This document shows, in pieces, positions 33,391 to 43,388 of a stretch of DNA of 64,000 nt. A model generated the notes under the pieces. The model saw only the letters and a program-made list of their open reading frames with translations. It ran no database searches and had not been told where the DNA came from. Numbering within the stretch: position 1 is the stretch's first letter; each line of letters begins with the position of its first letter. Origin of the DNA: Acidimicrobiia bacterium (lineage in GTDB: Bacteria; Actinomycetota; Acidimicrobiia; IMCC26256; DASPTH01); assembly GCA_040880805.1 (NCBI GenBank), contig JBBDHW010000033.1, positions 12,935 through 76,934 on the forward strand. Reading direction: 5' to 3'. The translations under genes and the position numbers were made by a program.

Positions 33391-34878
33391 ATGGAGGCGG
33401 TGACCCAGCCCGAAGCGCCGGTCGAGGCGCGTGCACAGGTTTCCGCGCGCCGGGAGTTGGCCCGGTTGTTCCTCGTGCTCCTCGCCATCACGTTCGTGCT
33501 CCGGTTACCGGCGTTCTTTGTGCCGGTGTTCAACTCCGACGAGACGTTCGTTGCGACCCAGGCGCACGTGATCGAGCAGGGCGGCGAGCTCTACGAGGAC
33601 GCAGCCGACCGGAAGCCACCGCTCGTGCCGTACATCTACGCGGCCACGTTCGCGTTCTTCGAGACCTCGGCGCTGTGGTCGGTGCGCGTCGTCGCGATGC
33701 TCGCGGTGGCCCTCACCGCGCTGCTGCTCGCGGTCGAAGCCCGCCGCAGGTACGGCGCGCGCGCAGGATGGATCGCCGGAGTGCTGTTCGTGCTCGCGAT
33801 GGTGGCCTTCGCGCCACAAGACGGGCAGGCCGCGAACTTCGAGGTGTTCATGCTGCCGTCGATGACGGCGGCGATCCTGTTCGCGCGGCGCGGGCGCGGC
33901 GCGGCGGCTGGAGTCGCGGTCGCCGTCGCGACGCTCGCGAAACAGACCGGCGCGGCCACGCTGCTTCCCGTCGTGTACCTGCTCGCGCGTGCGCGCGGGA
34001 AGCGTGGCGTCGGCGCGGTTGCGCTGGGGTTCAGCGTGCCGATCGCCGCCGTCGCGCTGGCCGTCGGCCCGAGCCAGCTCCTCCATTGGGCGGTGCTGGG
34101 CAACGGTTCGTACCTCGGCGTGAACAGCGGGTCGGTGATGGTCATCGCCATGTTCGTGCTGATGACGCTGGGCTTCGCCGCGTGCAACCTCCCACTGCTG
34201 TGGAAGCTGCCGGGCGCGTGGCACGAGCGTCGCGAACCTGCGCTCGACGGCGAGCGCGACACCGACCTCTGGCTGTGGCTGTTCTCGGCCGCGTTCTCGG
34301 TGGCGATCGGGCTGCGGTTCTTCGGGCACTACTACATGCAGCTCGTTCCGCCGCTCGCACTGCTCGCCGCGGGCGCGTTGGCACGCAGTGGACGCCGAGC
34401 AGTGAGCGCAACGATCGCCGCGGCGGCGGTACTCGCAGTGGTGTACTCCGCGGCCGGCTACTTCATGCACCCCTTCGGTCCCGAGCCGATGTACGAGTCG
34501 GTGAGTCGATACGTGGCTGCGTACACGCATCCCGACGACAAGATCCTCGTTTGGGGCAGTGAGCCGGAGATCTACTGGGCCTCCAACCGGCTCCCGGCGA
34601 CGCGCTTCCTCACCACCGGGACGTTCCTCACGGGCAACCACCCGGGTCGTCCCGAAGACGAGGTCGAACCCGACGACAACACCGCGCAGAACTGGAAGTA
34701 CTTCTTCGAGGACTTCACCGCCGCGCCGCCGAAGTACGTGCTCGACACGTCACCATCGAAGCTGCGCGGCGCGCAGTACTACCCGATCTCGAAATTCCCC
34801 GAGTTCGCGAAGATCCTGAAGCAGCAGTACCACTACGTGCGCACCATCGACGGCGTCGCCATCTACGCCCGCAAGTAA
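33391..34878 (+). CDS. GT39/ArnT-like membrane glycosyltransferase
   Basis: 495 residues with about ten hydrophobic helices. After the first helix (LFLVLLAITFVLRLPAFFVP) comes the periplasmic loop FNSDETFVATQAHVIEQGGE with the acidic catalytic pair region and KPPLVPYIYAATFAF, typical of PMT/ArnT enzymes that use polyprenyl-phosphate sugars. The C-terminal extracytoplasmic domain holds ILVWGSEPEIYWASNRLPAT. The start ATG has weak signals. Last gene of the FrhB-to-GT39 run. Confidence 0.82.
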   Translation: MEAVTQPEAPVEARAQVSARRELARLFLVLLAITFVLRLPAFFVPVFNSDETFVATQAHVIEQGGELYEDAADRKPPLVPYIYAATFAFFETSALWSVRVVAMLAVALTALLLAVEARRRYGARAGWIAGVLFVLAMVAFAPQDGQAANFEVFMLPSMTAAILFARRGRGAAAGVAVAVATLAKQTGAATLLPVVYLLARARGKRGVGAVALGFSVPIAAVALAVGPSQLLHWAVLGNGSYLGVNSGSVMVIAMFVLMTLGFAACNLPLLWKLPGAWHERREPALDGERDTDLWLWLFSAAFSVAIGLRFFGHYYMQLVPPLALLAAGALARSGRRAVSATIAAAAVLAVVYSAAGYFMHPFGPEPMYESVSRYVAAYTHPDDKILVWGSEPEIYWASNRLPATRFLTTGTFLTGNHPGRPEDEVEPDDNTAQNWKYFFEDFTAAPPKYVLDTSPSKLRGAQYYPISKFPEFAKILKQQYHYVRTIDGVAIYARK

Positions 34879-34890
34879 CCCTCGTGGGGG

Positions 34891-35661
34891 CTACACCAGC
34901 GGCCAGGGGGTGCTGTGGTAGCCGTCGTCGGGGTAGGGGAAGCCAAGCTCCAGGAGGCCCTTGGCCCGGTACGCGATCGACTCGACCTCCACCGCGGTGA
35001 GGAGCTCGGAGAGCCGCTCGCCGAGTGGGCCGTCGTGGAGCTCGGCGAGCGCGCGGCACACGTCGTCGGTGTCGGCCTCGAGGATTCGCTCCCCGGCAAA
35101 GTCCCAGATCACGGTGCGGAGCTTCCACGCCGGATGGAACGTGAGTCCGTGGTCGATGCCGACGATCAGATCGTTGACCTCGTCGTGGAGGCAGTGACCA
35201 CCCTTCCGGTCGGCGTTGTTGGCGAGCACGTCGAAGACGGCGAACTGCCGGAACCGGCCCTCGTGCCCGTCGAGCAGGGTGAAGTAGTGCTCGTCGGGGT
35301 CGTGCTCGACGAACCGCTGCACCGCGCCCTCGCCGAGCGGACCGTCGCGCAGGATCGTGACGGGCACGACACCCCAGTGGAGCGCGCGCGACAGCTCGTA
35401 CGCCGCGACCTCGCGGTTGCACAGAGTGCCGTGCGGGAAGTCCCACAGCGGGCGCTCGCCACGCCGGGGCTTGTACACGGCAGAGAGCTCCATGCCGTCG
35501 AGGCGCGCCTCCACGAGAAAGGTCGCGTTCGAGGAGTAGCGCATGCGCCCGACCACCTCGAGCTCGGCGGCGCCGAGCACGTCGGCAAGCTCGTCGGGGG
35601 TCAGTTCCAGCGGGGACACCGGTGCCCGGCAGGATCCATCGGCATCGAGCACAGCGGGCAC
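34891..35661 (-). CDS. SCO1664-family protein (PI3/4-kinase-like fold)
   Basis: 256 residues: MRYSSNATFLVEARLDGMEL, VYKPRRGERPLWDFPHGTL, EGAVQRFVEHDPDEHYFTLL, FAVFDVLANNADRKGGHCLH and IDHGLTFH give a kinase-like fold with Lys, DVLxNxxDRK and DHG motifs, the actinobacterial TIGR03843 family. Function unknown; similarity to phosphatidylinositol kinases and HipA suggests phosphotransfer. It overlaps the DUF3090 gene by 61 nt and forms the last gene of the conserved trio. Confidence 0.88.
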   Translation of the reverse strand: MPAVLDADGSCRAPVSPLELTPDELADVLGAAELEVVGRMRYSSNATFLVEARLDGMELSAVYKPRRGERPLWDFPHGTLCNREVAAYELSRALHWGVVPVTILRDGPLGEGAVQRFVEHDPDEHYFTLLDGHEGRFRQFAVFDVLANNADRKGGHCLHDEVNDLIVGIDHGLTFHPAWKLRTVIWDFAGERILEADTDDVCRALAELHDGPLGERLSELLTAVEVESIAYRAKGLLELGFPYPDDGYHSTPWPLV

Positions 35662-36164
35662 GGGAGTCGCCCTCCGGTGACCGCCTCCGCACCGCGCGCC
35701 GCCATCGCCCGCACTTGCGCGCGCGTCGCGTGGATCCGCGCCACGTAGCCCGGGTCTTCGGCACCTTCGGCGGACGGCGCGTTGTCGTCCTTGTCGTCCT
35801 CGTCGTCCTCGTCGTCTTCGTCGTCTTCGGCAGCGGCGCGCTCGCGCAGCTCGAGCAGAACGAGCTCGCGCTCGGGATCGAAGCCGAGGCCGATCAGACG
35901 CGCGCGAAACAGGGGAACGGTGGGCTCACGGAGCTGGGTTTCGGCGTCGGGCACCGAAGCGGACGTCTCCGGGTAGTCGCCGGCGATGCGATCGAGGAAC
36001 GCGACGACCTCCGTGGCGAGCAGCGCAATCTGCTCTTTCTCGACGAGCACGGTGAGCTGCGCGTGCTCGGTACGCGCCTGGATGTAGAACGCGCGCTTCC
36101 CCGGTTCTCCGATCGCTCCGGCCCCGAGACCGTCGACATCCTCGAGCTCGATGATCTCGCCCAT
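35601..36164 (-). CDS. DUF3090-family protein
   Basis: 187 residues, the TIGR03847/DUF3090 family: AIGEPGKRAFYIQARTEHAQ, LTVLVEKEQIALLATEVVAF, LFRARLIGLGFDPERELVLL and a C-terminal zinc-knuckle-like CPLCSMPMDPAGHRCP. An unusual acidic run (AAAEDDEDDEDDEDDKDD, about 110-128) interrupts the ELRER/APSAEG region. The ATG shares one base with the phosphatase stop. Middle gene of the trio; function unknown. Confidence 0.88.
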   Translation of the reverse strand: MGEIIELEDVDGLGAGAIGEPGKRAFYIQARTEHAQLTVLVEKEQIALLATEVVAFLDRIAGDYPETSASVPDAETQLREPTVPLFRARLIGLGFDPERELVLLELRERAAAEDDEDDEDDEDDKDDNAPSAEGAEDPGYVARIHATRAQVRAMAARGAEAVTGGRLPCPLCSMPMDPAGHRCPRWN

Positions 36165-36886
36165 CACGCGCCGGCTTCCCCCTTCGACTCACTCGTCGAC
36201 TCCTCGGCCGGGCGCGGGATCAGCTCCTCGAGCGAACCGGTGTCGTTGCACTTCACCATCGCGGCGCCGTGGGCCGAGAGTTGGAACACCGTCACCGACG
36301 CGGGCGACACGATGATGCGCTGGAAGTGATCGAGGTGCGTCCCGTTGTAGTGCGCGATGGCCGACTTGATCGGGTCGGCGTGCGACACCACGACCACGAT
36401 CTCCCCCGGGTGGTCGGCGACGACGCGCTCGAGCGCCGCCACCATGCGCACCTGCATCTCCGCGAGCGACTCACCCTCGGGAAAGCGCGCGCGTGACGGC
36501 GCGCGCTGCACCGTGCGCCAGAGATCTTCCTTTGCGAGATCCCCGAGCTTGCCGCCCGTCCACTCGCCGTAGTCGGCTTCGAGTACCCCGGGGAGCTCGC
36601 GCACCTCGAGACCGTGCTTCGCGGCGACGGCATGGGCCGTCTGCATCGTGCGCTCGATCGGGCTCGCGTACACCGCGGCGATCGGAAGTGCCGCCAACCG
36701 CTCACCGAGCGACGTGGCCTGCTCGCGTCCCTTGTCGGACAGGTCGATCCCGGGTTTGCGACCCGACAGCATCGAGCCCGTCTCCGCGGTGACCGCGTGA
36801 CGCGCGAGGAGGAGCACCGTGGACGGCGGCGGCTTCGGCTTCTCGGCTTCCGGAGCGCCCACTTCAGCCGCGACGGTGTCGGTCAC
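36164..36886 (-). CDS. Histidine phosphatase (MSMEG_4193 family)
   Basis: 240 residues. LLLARHAVTAETGSMLSGRK carries the RHG-like phosphohistidine motif (here RHA), VYASPIERTMQTA the second Arg, and VVVVSHADPIKSAIAHY the second His. The TIGR03848 class is always linked to the DUF3090 and SCO1664 genes in actinobacteria. The substrate is unknown. First gene of the three, with 1-nt and 61-nt overlaps to the others. Confidence 0.9.
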   Translation of the reverse strand: MTDTVAAEVGAPEAEKPKPPPSTVLLLARHAVTAETGSMLSGRKPGIDLSDKGREQATSLGERLAALPIAAVYASPIERTMQTAHAVAAKHGLEVRELPGVLEADYGEWTGGKLGDLAKEDLWRTVQRAPSRARFPEGESLAEMQVRMVAALERVVADHPGEIVVVVSHADPIKSAIAHYNGTHLDHFQRIIVSPASVTVFQLSAHGAAMVKCNDTGSLEELIPRPAEESTSESKGEAGA

Positions 36887-36957
36887 GCCGACGATCGTAC
36901 CGGTGCCAGGTTCGCTGCCTTCGAGCGGCCCTACATTCCCGGACCTACATTCCTGAC

Positions 36958-37410
36958 ATGGCCGATCTTCCCGTCAGCTTCTCGCCGCACGGCATCCCCG
37001 AGACCGTGATCGACCCCGAGCCGCCCGACGCCGTCCGCGCGCTCCGCGATGCGCTCGGCGCGCCCGAAGCGCATCGCCGGAACGCCGTCGCTGCGGTGGT
37101 CGCGCGGTGGCCACGCGCTCTCGATGGTTGGGCGCGGCTCGGCGAGCTCGCGCGCGACCACGTGGAGGCCTACGCGTGCTTCCGCGTGGGCTACCACCGC
37201 GGGCTCGACCGACTGCGCCAGTCGGGATGGCGTGGCTCCGGTTACGTGCGCTGGGAGCACGCGACCAACCGCGGGTTCCTGCGCGCGCTCGACGGCCTGC
37301 GGCGGTCGGCGGCCGCCATCGGCGAGATCGACGAAGAAGTTCGCTGCGACGAGTTCCTGCACCAGCTCGAGCCGGCTTGGGATCGTCTCGATCCCCACGA
37401 AGCCGACTAA
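36958..37410 (+). CDS. DUF3151-family protein
   Basis: 150 residues: AVRALRDALGAPEAHRRNAV, WPRALDGWARLGELARDHVE, AYACFRVGYHRGLDRLRQSG and GWRGSGYVRWEHATNRGFLR are characteristic of the helical DUF3151 family, restricted to actinobacteria and of unknown function. TACATT (36946-36951) lies 6 nt before the ATG, so it is probably leaderless; the same ten bases CCTACATTCC occur once more 14 bp upstream. Confidence 0.87.
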   Translation: MADLPVSFSPHGIPETVIDPEPPDAVRALRDALGAPEAHRRNAVAAVVARWPRALDGWARLGELARDHVEAYACFRVGYHRGLDRLRQSGWRGSGYVRWEHATNRGFLRALDGLRRSAAAIGEIDEEVRCDEFLHQLEPAWDRLDPHEAD

Positions 37411-37419
37411 TTTCTCGCT

Positions 37420-38408
<989 letters not shown>

Positions 38409-38409
<1 letters not shown>

Positions 38410-38909
38410 TGGCCGGAACGGCGTTGGTGGGGGTGATCATGGGAAGTGATTCCGACCTGCGCGTGATGCAGCCCGCCATCGACACGCTCGACGAGTTCGA
38501 CGTGCCGCGTGAGGTGCACATCGTCTCCGCGCACCGCACACCCGACCGGATGTTCGAGTACGCGCGTACCGCCGTGTCTCGCGGGCTGCGCGTGATCATC
38601 GCGGGCGCGGGTGGCGCGGCGCATCTCCCCGGCATGACCGCATCCCTCACACCGTTGCCGGTGATCGGAGTGCCGGTGCCGCTCGCGGATCTCGACGGGC
38701 TCGACTCCTTGCTCTCGATCGTGCAGATGCCCGACGGCATCCCCGTTGCGACGGTGGGCACGGGGAAGGCGCGCAATGCCGCGCTGCTCGCGGTGCGGAT
38801 CCTGGCGGTGCACGACGACAAGCTGCGCGCGCGGATGGAAGAGTTCCAGGCGGGCCTCGCCGATGCCGTCCGCGAGAAGGACGCGAAGCTCAGCGACGAG
38901 CTCGAGTAG
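38409..38909 (+). CDS. purE: N5-carboxyaminoimidazole ribonucleotide mutase
   Basis: 166 residues. [20 protein letters not shown] and [20 protein letters not shown] are the class I PurE signatures (GSxSD, SAHRTP); [20 protein letters not shown] and [14 protein letters not shown] follow. It acts in de novo purine synthesis. The ATG overlaps the gmd stop (TGATG). purK is not in this window. Confidence 0.94.
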
Positions 38910-38915
38910 TCCGGG

Positions 38916-39701
38916 CTAGCGGGGGAAGTTCGGCGCGCGTTTCTCGACGAATGCGGTGATGCCTTCCGTGGACTCGGCATCCCCGGCCGCAGCCACGATC
39001 GCGTCGGCTTCGCGCGCCAAGTGCGTCTCGAACGAATCCTCCAGGCTCGTGTGCACGAGCCGCTTCGCCGCGGCGAGCGAGCGAGCAGGACCGTCGGCGA
39101 GGCGCGCCGCGAGCGCGGCAGCTTCCGCGTGGACGTCGTCGTCGGGGACCACGCTCGTGATCAGGCCCCACTCGAGTGCTTCGGCTGCGCTGAGCACCCG
39201 GTTGGTGAGCGTCAGCTCGAGCGCCCGGCGTACGCCAACGAGGCGCGGCACGAACCAGCTCGACGAACCGTCGGGAGTGAGACCGACACCCGTGTACGCC
39301 ATCACGAACTTCGTCGACTCGCCCGCGATCACGAGGTCGGACGCGCCCACCAGCCCCAGGCCTGCGCCCGCCGCGCTGCCGTGCACTGCGGCCACGACCG
39401 GCGCATCGCCACGCACGAGCATCGTGATCGCGGTGTGCAGTGCGGGAATGAGCGCACGGATGTTGGCGGGGAGATCGTCACCGAGTGCGGCGAACGCCTT
39501 GACGTCGCCACCGCCGCAGAAGCGCGCACCGCTCCCCGAGAGGAGCACCACTCGGACGCTGTCGTCCAGGCTGATGTCGATCGTCGCCGCCATGAGGTCA
39601 CGCGCCAGGCCCATGTTGATGCCGTTGGCCGCCTCGGGACGGTTGAGCGTGAGGTGGGCAATCCCGTCGCGGACCTCGAGCAGCACGTTCTCGTATGTCA
39701 T
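38916..39701 (-). CDS. Enoyl-CoA hydratase/isomerase family protein
   Basis: 261 residues. Crotonase oxyanion-hole segments GSGARFCGGGDVKAF (about 56-70) and VHGSAAGAGLGLVGASDLVI (about 104-123) are clear, and YTGVGLTPDGSSSWFVPRLV has Asp where hydratases often carry the second catalytic Glu. It probably acts in fatty-acid or related acyl-CoA degradation. Convergent with purE, six nt between the stops. Confidence 0.9.
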   Translation of the reverse strand: MTYENVLLEVRDGIAHLTLNRPEAANGINMGLARDLMAATIDISLDDSVRVVLLSGSGARFCGGGDVKAFAALGDDLPANIRALIPALHTAITMLVRGDAPVVAAVHGSAAGAGLGLVGASDLVIAGESTKFVMAYTGVGLTPDGSSSWFVPRLVGVRRALELTLTNRVLSAAEALEWGLITSVVPDDDVHAEAAALAARLADGPARSLAAAKRLVHTSLEDSFETHLAREADAIVAAAGDAESTEGITAFVEKRAPNFPR

Positions 39702-39755
39702 GGGGCCGGATGCTACGCAAGGACACCCAGAGCCGAGCGGCCGTGAAGGGAGACA

Positions 39756-39789
39756 AAGGTCCCGTCCGCCGGGCAGCGGACGGGACCTT
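39756..39789 (-). terminator. Strong hairpin terminator after the ABC-exporter operon
   Basis: Perfect 14-bp stem (AAGGTCCCGTCCGC / GCGGACGGGACCTT) with a 6-nt loop. On the minus strand it is followed by TTTGTC. It lies 270 nt past the stop of the minus-strand permease gene. It could also act on the other strand. Confidence 0.6.
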
Positions 39790-40014
39790 CAGAGGGGCCT
39801 TGATTTCTCGAGCTTTCCAGGACAGCACCGTGCGGGCGGGGGGGCCGTCCGCCCGCTCGGGGCATGTCTTCCGCGGGGGTCGCATCCCGGTGCGGGCGGG
39901 ATACGGCGCCTGCTTGATCCGTACGGTACGCCCCCGTTCCCCAAGTCGGCCCCAGAGCACCTCTAAGACTCGGTAAAGATGCCCCACTCGGGGGGTGGCC
40001 CGCTCGGACCCGCC
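39790..40014. other. Intergenic, GC-rich, no gene seen
   Basis: Part of a ~355 bp gap between the enoyl-CoA hydratase and permease genes. It contains G-rich runs and short inverted repeats (GGGGGGGCCGTCCGCCCG region) but no supported open frame. Confidence 0.4.
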
Positions 40015-40068
40015 CTACTCCGACTGGCCTACTCCAACCGGCCTACTCCAACTGGCCTACTCCGCCCC
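40015..40068. repeat. 14-bp tandem repeat at the stop codon of the permease gene
   Basis: On the minus strand the unit GGAGTAGGCCAGTT occurs about 3.8 times (40015-40028, 40029-40042, 40043-40056, partial from 40057). The first copy supplies the final Glu codon and TAG of the permease gene; the others extend the 3' UTR. In-frame reading through is impossible because each unit has a TAG and 14 is not a multiple of three. Confidence 0.85.
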
Positions 40069-42627
40069 AATGGCGTCGAGCACGTCGTGACGGGCCGCGC
40101 GGCGGGCAGGCCAGGCTCCGGCGAGGAAGCCGGCGACCCCGGCCAGGATCACGAAGATCGCGAGTTGCGTCACGGGGAGGACGAACGTGATGCCCTCGTC
40201 GCTCACCGCGCTGACCAGCGCGCGGCCGAACGCGAGCCCGATGACAAGCCCGAGCAGCGACCCGAAGATCGAGATGATGACCGCCTCGTCACGGATCATC
40301 GTGCGAACCTGTGCGCGCGTCATGCCCACCGCGCGCAACAGACCCAGCTCACGGGTACGTTCGTAGATCGACAGCGCGAGTGTGTTCACGATGCCGATCA
40401 GCGCGATCACAACTGCGAGCAACAGCATCACGTAGAGCAGGTTGAGGATCGTGTCGAACTGAGCGATCTGCGAGTCCTTGAACTCGGTCTGGTCCTGCAC
40501 CTCGACGGTGGGATACGGCTTCAGCACTCGCTCGATCGTGGCGCGGGTCTTGGCGTCATCTGAGTCGGATGCCTGCCGCACGGCCACGAGCGAGTCCGAC
40601 TGATCCGTGTAGTTCTTCTCATATGACGTCAGCGAGATCAAATACGAGGCGCCGATGGCACGATCTTCTGCGTAGAGCCCCTGGATCCTCTCGCGCTGCA
40701 CCCCGGTCTTCTCGAACTGAATATCTACGGTGTCACCGACCTTCCACCCCTTGTTCGTGGCGGTGTCGGTGCTGACGAGCACACCACCGTCGGCGAAGGC
40801 GTCGAGGTTCGCGCCGGAACGCAGCTTGATGTCGATAACGTCTTGGACGTTCGGGCTCACGCCGAACAGTTGCCGTTGGTCGCCGTCGACCACGAAGTCG
40901 CCGTTGCGGAACTCGACGATCTGCGCGCCTGGGAGATCCTGATCGAGCGACTTCGCGATTTCGGGCGAGAAGCCACGGCTGAAGAAACCCTTGCCCTGGA
41001 TCAGCCACTCGGCGCGCACGCTGTTGTCGATGATGTCGCTGAACGACTGCTTGGCCGACGCGCCGATGATCGCGACGAGCGTGACCAACGCGAGGCCGAT
41101 CATGAGCGCCGACGCAGTGGTGGCGGTGCGGCGAGGGTTCCGCATCGCGTTCTCGCGTGCAAGAACGCCCGACATGCCGCGCAAACGCGCGGGGATCCAG
41201 CCGAGGAATCGCGAGACCGGCCGTGCGACGAGCGGGCTGAGCATCGCGACGCCGATGAACACGAGGAACGCGGCGAAGCCCACGAGCCCTGCGGCACCAC
41301 CGGGTACCGCATCCGAGCCCACATCGCCGAACAGGCCGAGCGCCAACAGGAGGATCCCGATGATCGTGAGGAGACCACCGATCCGGTACCGGCGAGATCC
41401 GCTCGACGCGATGACGGCGGTGTCGCGCATCGCGGCAACCGGGGGGACGCGCGCCGCGCTGCGCGCGGGCGACAAAGCCGACACGAAGGTGACCACTGTG
41501 CCCGCGAAGACCGCGACGATGATCGTGCGGGGCAGGATGACCGGAGACTCGGTGGGCAGTGCAAAGCCGAACGCGGCGAGCAGACTCTGCAGCCCGATCG
41601 CCACGAGCACGCCGAGCGCGAGCCCGAGCATCGACGAGAGCAGCCCTACCACGAACGCCTCCGCGGCGACCGATCGCGTGACCTGCTTCCCGGACGCACC
41701 CAATGCACGGAGCAGCGCGAGCTCGCGTGACCGTTGTGCCACGATGATCGAGAACGTGTTGTAGATGATGAACGACCCCACGAACAGCGCGATCAACGCG
41801 AAAACGAGCAGGAACGTGTTCAGGAAGCCGAGACGGTCCTTCACGTTGCTCGCGCTCTCGTCGGCGAACTGCTTACCCGTGAGCACCTCGTAGGACTCGG
41901 ACTGCTCGGCAGTGGCGATGGCCTCCCGCACGTTGCGCGCCACCTCGTCTTGCGACACCCCCGGCTTCGCCGCGACGTAGATCGAGTCCCATTCGCCAGG
42001 CCGGCCGACGACCCGCTGCGCGGTGGCCGGAGTGAACCCGGCGCGGGTACCCGGCGGGCTGCTGCTGTCGCCGAACGTGAACACGCCGACGAGCGTGAAC
42101 TTCTCCGGCGTGGCCTCGCGGAACACGATCGGCACCTCGGCGCCGAGGCGGTACCCGGACTTGTCAGCCGTGTTCTCGTCGAGCACGACCTCGTCGGGCG
42201 CCTCCGGCTTGTGCCCCTTGGCGATCTGGTTCGCCTGGCCGAACGGCAACTGCTGCCACGAGAACCCCGACGACTGGCCGGTTCCGTTCGTGACCACGTC
42301 GCCGTCCTCGTCGACCACGGAGGCCGAGCCCTGCACGTTGCCGCGCGCGAGCTTCACTCCGGGCGCGCCCTCTACGACCGGAACCACGCTGTTCGGTACC
42401 GGGTTCCGCGGCGCGAAGCCGCGATCGCTGCTGAGCTCGCGCTTCGACCGCACGATCGCGTCAACACCCTTGGTGGCCTCGGTGAAGAGGTTGTCGAACA
42501 CGCTGCCGAGAGTGTCGGTAAGCACGAAAGTGCCCGAGATGAACGCGACTCCGAGCACGACCGCGATCGACGTGAGGACGAGCCGGAGCTTCTTGGCGAG
42601 AAGCCCCTTGATCGTGACGCGCCACAT
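40057..42627 (-). CDS. ABC transporter permease with two FtsX/MacB domains
   Basis: 856 residues. The N-terminal helix (LRLVLTSIAVVLGVAFISGTFV) leads to a large extracytoplasmic MacB-like region, a first FtsX domain (about 265-385, IALFVGSFIIYNTFSIIVAQ RSRELALLRALGAS), middle helices, a second extracytoplasmic region (about 520-720) and a second FtsX domain (about 735-850, SIYERTRELGLLRAVGM). This is the layout of actinobacterial duplicated-permease exporters with a LolD-like ATPase. Substrate unknown; lipoprotein, peptide or envelope roles are usual. Confidence 0.9.
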   Translation of the reverse strand: MWRVTIKGLLAKKLRLVLTSIAVVLGVAFISGTFVLTDTLGSVFDNLFTEATKGVDAIVRSKRELSSDRGFAPRNPVPNSVVPVVEGAPGVKLARGNVQGSASVVDEDGDVVTNGTGQSSGFSWQQLPFGQANQIAKGHKPEAPDEVVLDENTADKSGYRLGAEVPIVFREATPEKFTLVGVFTFGDSSSPPGTRAGFTPATAQRVVGRPGEWDSIYVAAKPGVSQDEVARNVREAIATAEQSESYEVLTGKQFADESASNVKDRLGFLNTFLLVFALIALFVGSFIIYNTFSIIVAQRSRELALLRALGASGKQVTRSVAAEAFVVGLLSSMLGLALGVLVAIGLQSLLAAFGFALPTESPVILPRTIIVAVFAGTVVTFVSALSPARSAARVPPVAAMRDTAVIASSGSRRYRIGGLLTIIGILLLALGLFGDVGSDAVPGGAAGLVGFAAFLVFIGVAMLSPLVARPVSRFLGWIPARLRGMSGVLARENAMRNPRRTATTASALMIGLALVTLVAIIGASAKQSFSDIIDNSVRAEWLIQGKGFFSRGFSPEIAKSLDQDLPGAQIVEFRNGDFVVDGDQRQLFGVSPNVQDVIDIKLRSGANLDAFADGGVLVSTDTATNKGWKVGDTVDIQFEKTGVQRERIQGLYAEDRAIGASYLISLTSYEKNYTDQSDSLVAVRQASDSDDAKTRATIERVLKPYPTVEVQDQTEFKDSQIAQFDTILNLLYVMLLLAVVIALIGIVNTLALSIYERTRELGLLRAVGMTRAQVRTMIRDEAVIISIFGSLLGLVIGLAFGRALVSAVSDEGITFVLPVTQLAIFVILAGVAGFLAGAWPARRAARHDVLDAIGAE

Positions 42628-42635
42628 TCCGCGCG

Positions 42636-43388
42636 CTACTCGCCTTGGTTCTTCATCCGGTCGAGCACGCGCTCGGCTGTGGGGTCGGTCATCTCGTCGA
42701 CGACCTTGCCGTCGGCGAGGAACACGATGCGATCGGCGTAACCTGCCGCGACCGGGTCGTGCGTGACGATCACCGTGGTCTGACCGAGGTCGTCGACCGC
42801 TCGACGCATGAACGTGAGGATCTCCGCACCCGAGCGCCGGTCGAGGTTACCGGTGGGCTCGTCGGCGAACACGATCTCGGGCCGGCCGAGCAACGCGCGC
42901 GCGACCGCGACGCGCTGCTGCTGCCCACCCGAGAGCTCGGCCGGCCGGTGCGTGAGGCGGTCGCTCAGGCGAACCGTCTTCACCACGGTGTCGAGCCACT
43001 CCGGATCGGGCTTCGTGCGCGCCAGCGACATCGGGAGCGTGATGTTCTCGAGCGCGTTGAGCGTGGGGATCAGGTTGTAGGACTGGAAGACAAAACCGAT
43101 CTTGTCGCGCCGGATGAGCGTGAGCTGCTTCTCGTTCAGCGAGCTGAGCTCCGAGTCACCGAGGAAGATCTGGCCGGAGGTGAGCCGGTCGAGACCAGCC
43201 AGACAGTGCAGCAACGTGGACTTGCCCGATCCGGACGGACCCATGATGGCCGTCATGCGCGCCGACTCGAAGTCCACCGACACACCGTCGAGCGCGCGCA
43301 CCTCGGCTTCGCCCTCGCCATAGATCTTGGACGCGTCGACAGTACGCGCCGCAGTGCTCGTGTGGGGAGCGGTGGTCGTCTCGGTCAC
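42636..43388 (-). CDS. ABC transporter ATP-binding protein (MacB/LolD-like)
   Basis: 250 residues. Walker A GPSGSGKST (about 51-59), Q-loop FVFQSYNLIPTLNALENITL, signature LSGGQQQRVAVARALLGRPE, Walker B IVFADEPTGNLD and the H-loop VTHDP are intact. The GTG start overlaps the lgt stop (GTGA), and the permease follows 8 nt later, so the three genes form one operon. Confidence 0.94.
   Translation of the reverse strand: MTETTTAPHTSTAARTVDASKIYGEGEAEVRALDGVSVDFESARMTAIMGPSGSGKSTLLHCLAGLDRLTSGQIFLGDSELSSLNEKQLTLIRRDKIGFVFQSYNLIPTLNALENITLPMSLARTKPDPEWLDTVVKTVRLSDRLTHRPAELSGGQQQRVAVARALLGRPEIVFADEPTGNLDRRSGAEILTFMRRAVDDLGQTTVIVTHDPVAAGYADRIVFLADGKVVDEMTDPTAERVLDRMKNQGE

Noticed and set aside
36931-36951. 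Duplicated CCTACATTCC as a regulator-binding site
   Set aside because: More simply explained as a chance duplication around the -10 box; no symmetry or third copy.
40015-40068. CRISPR-like array
   Set aside because: Units are 14 bp, directly abutting without spacers, and no cas genes are nearby.
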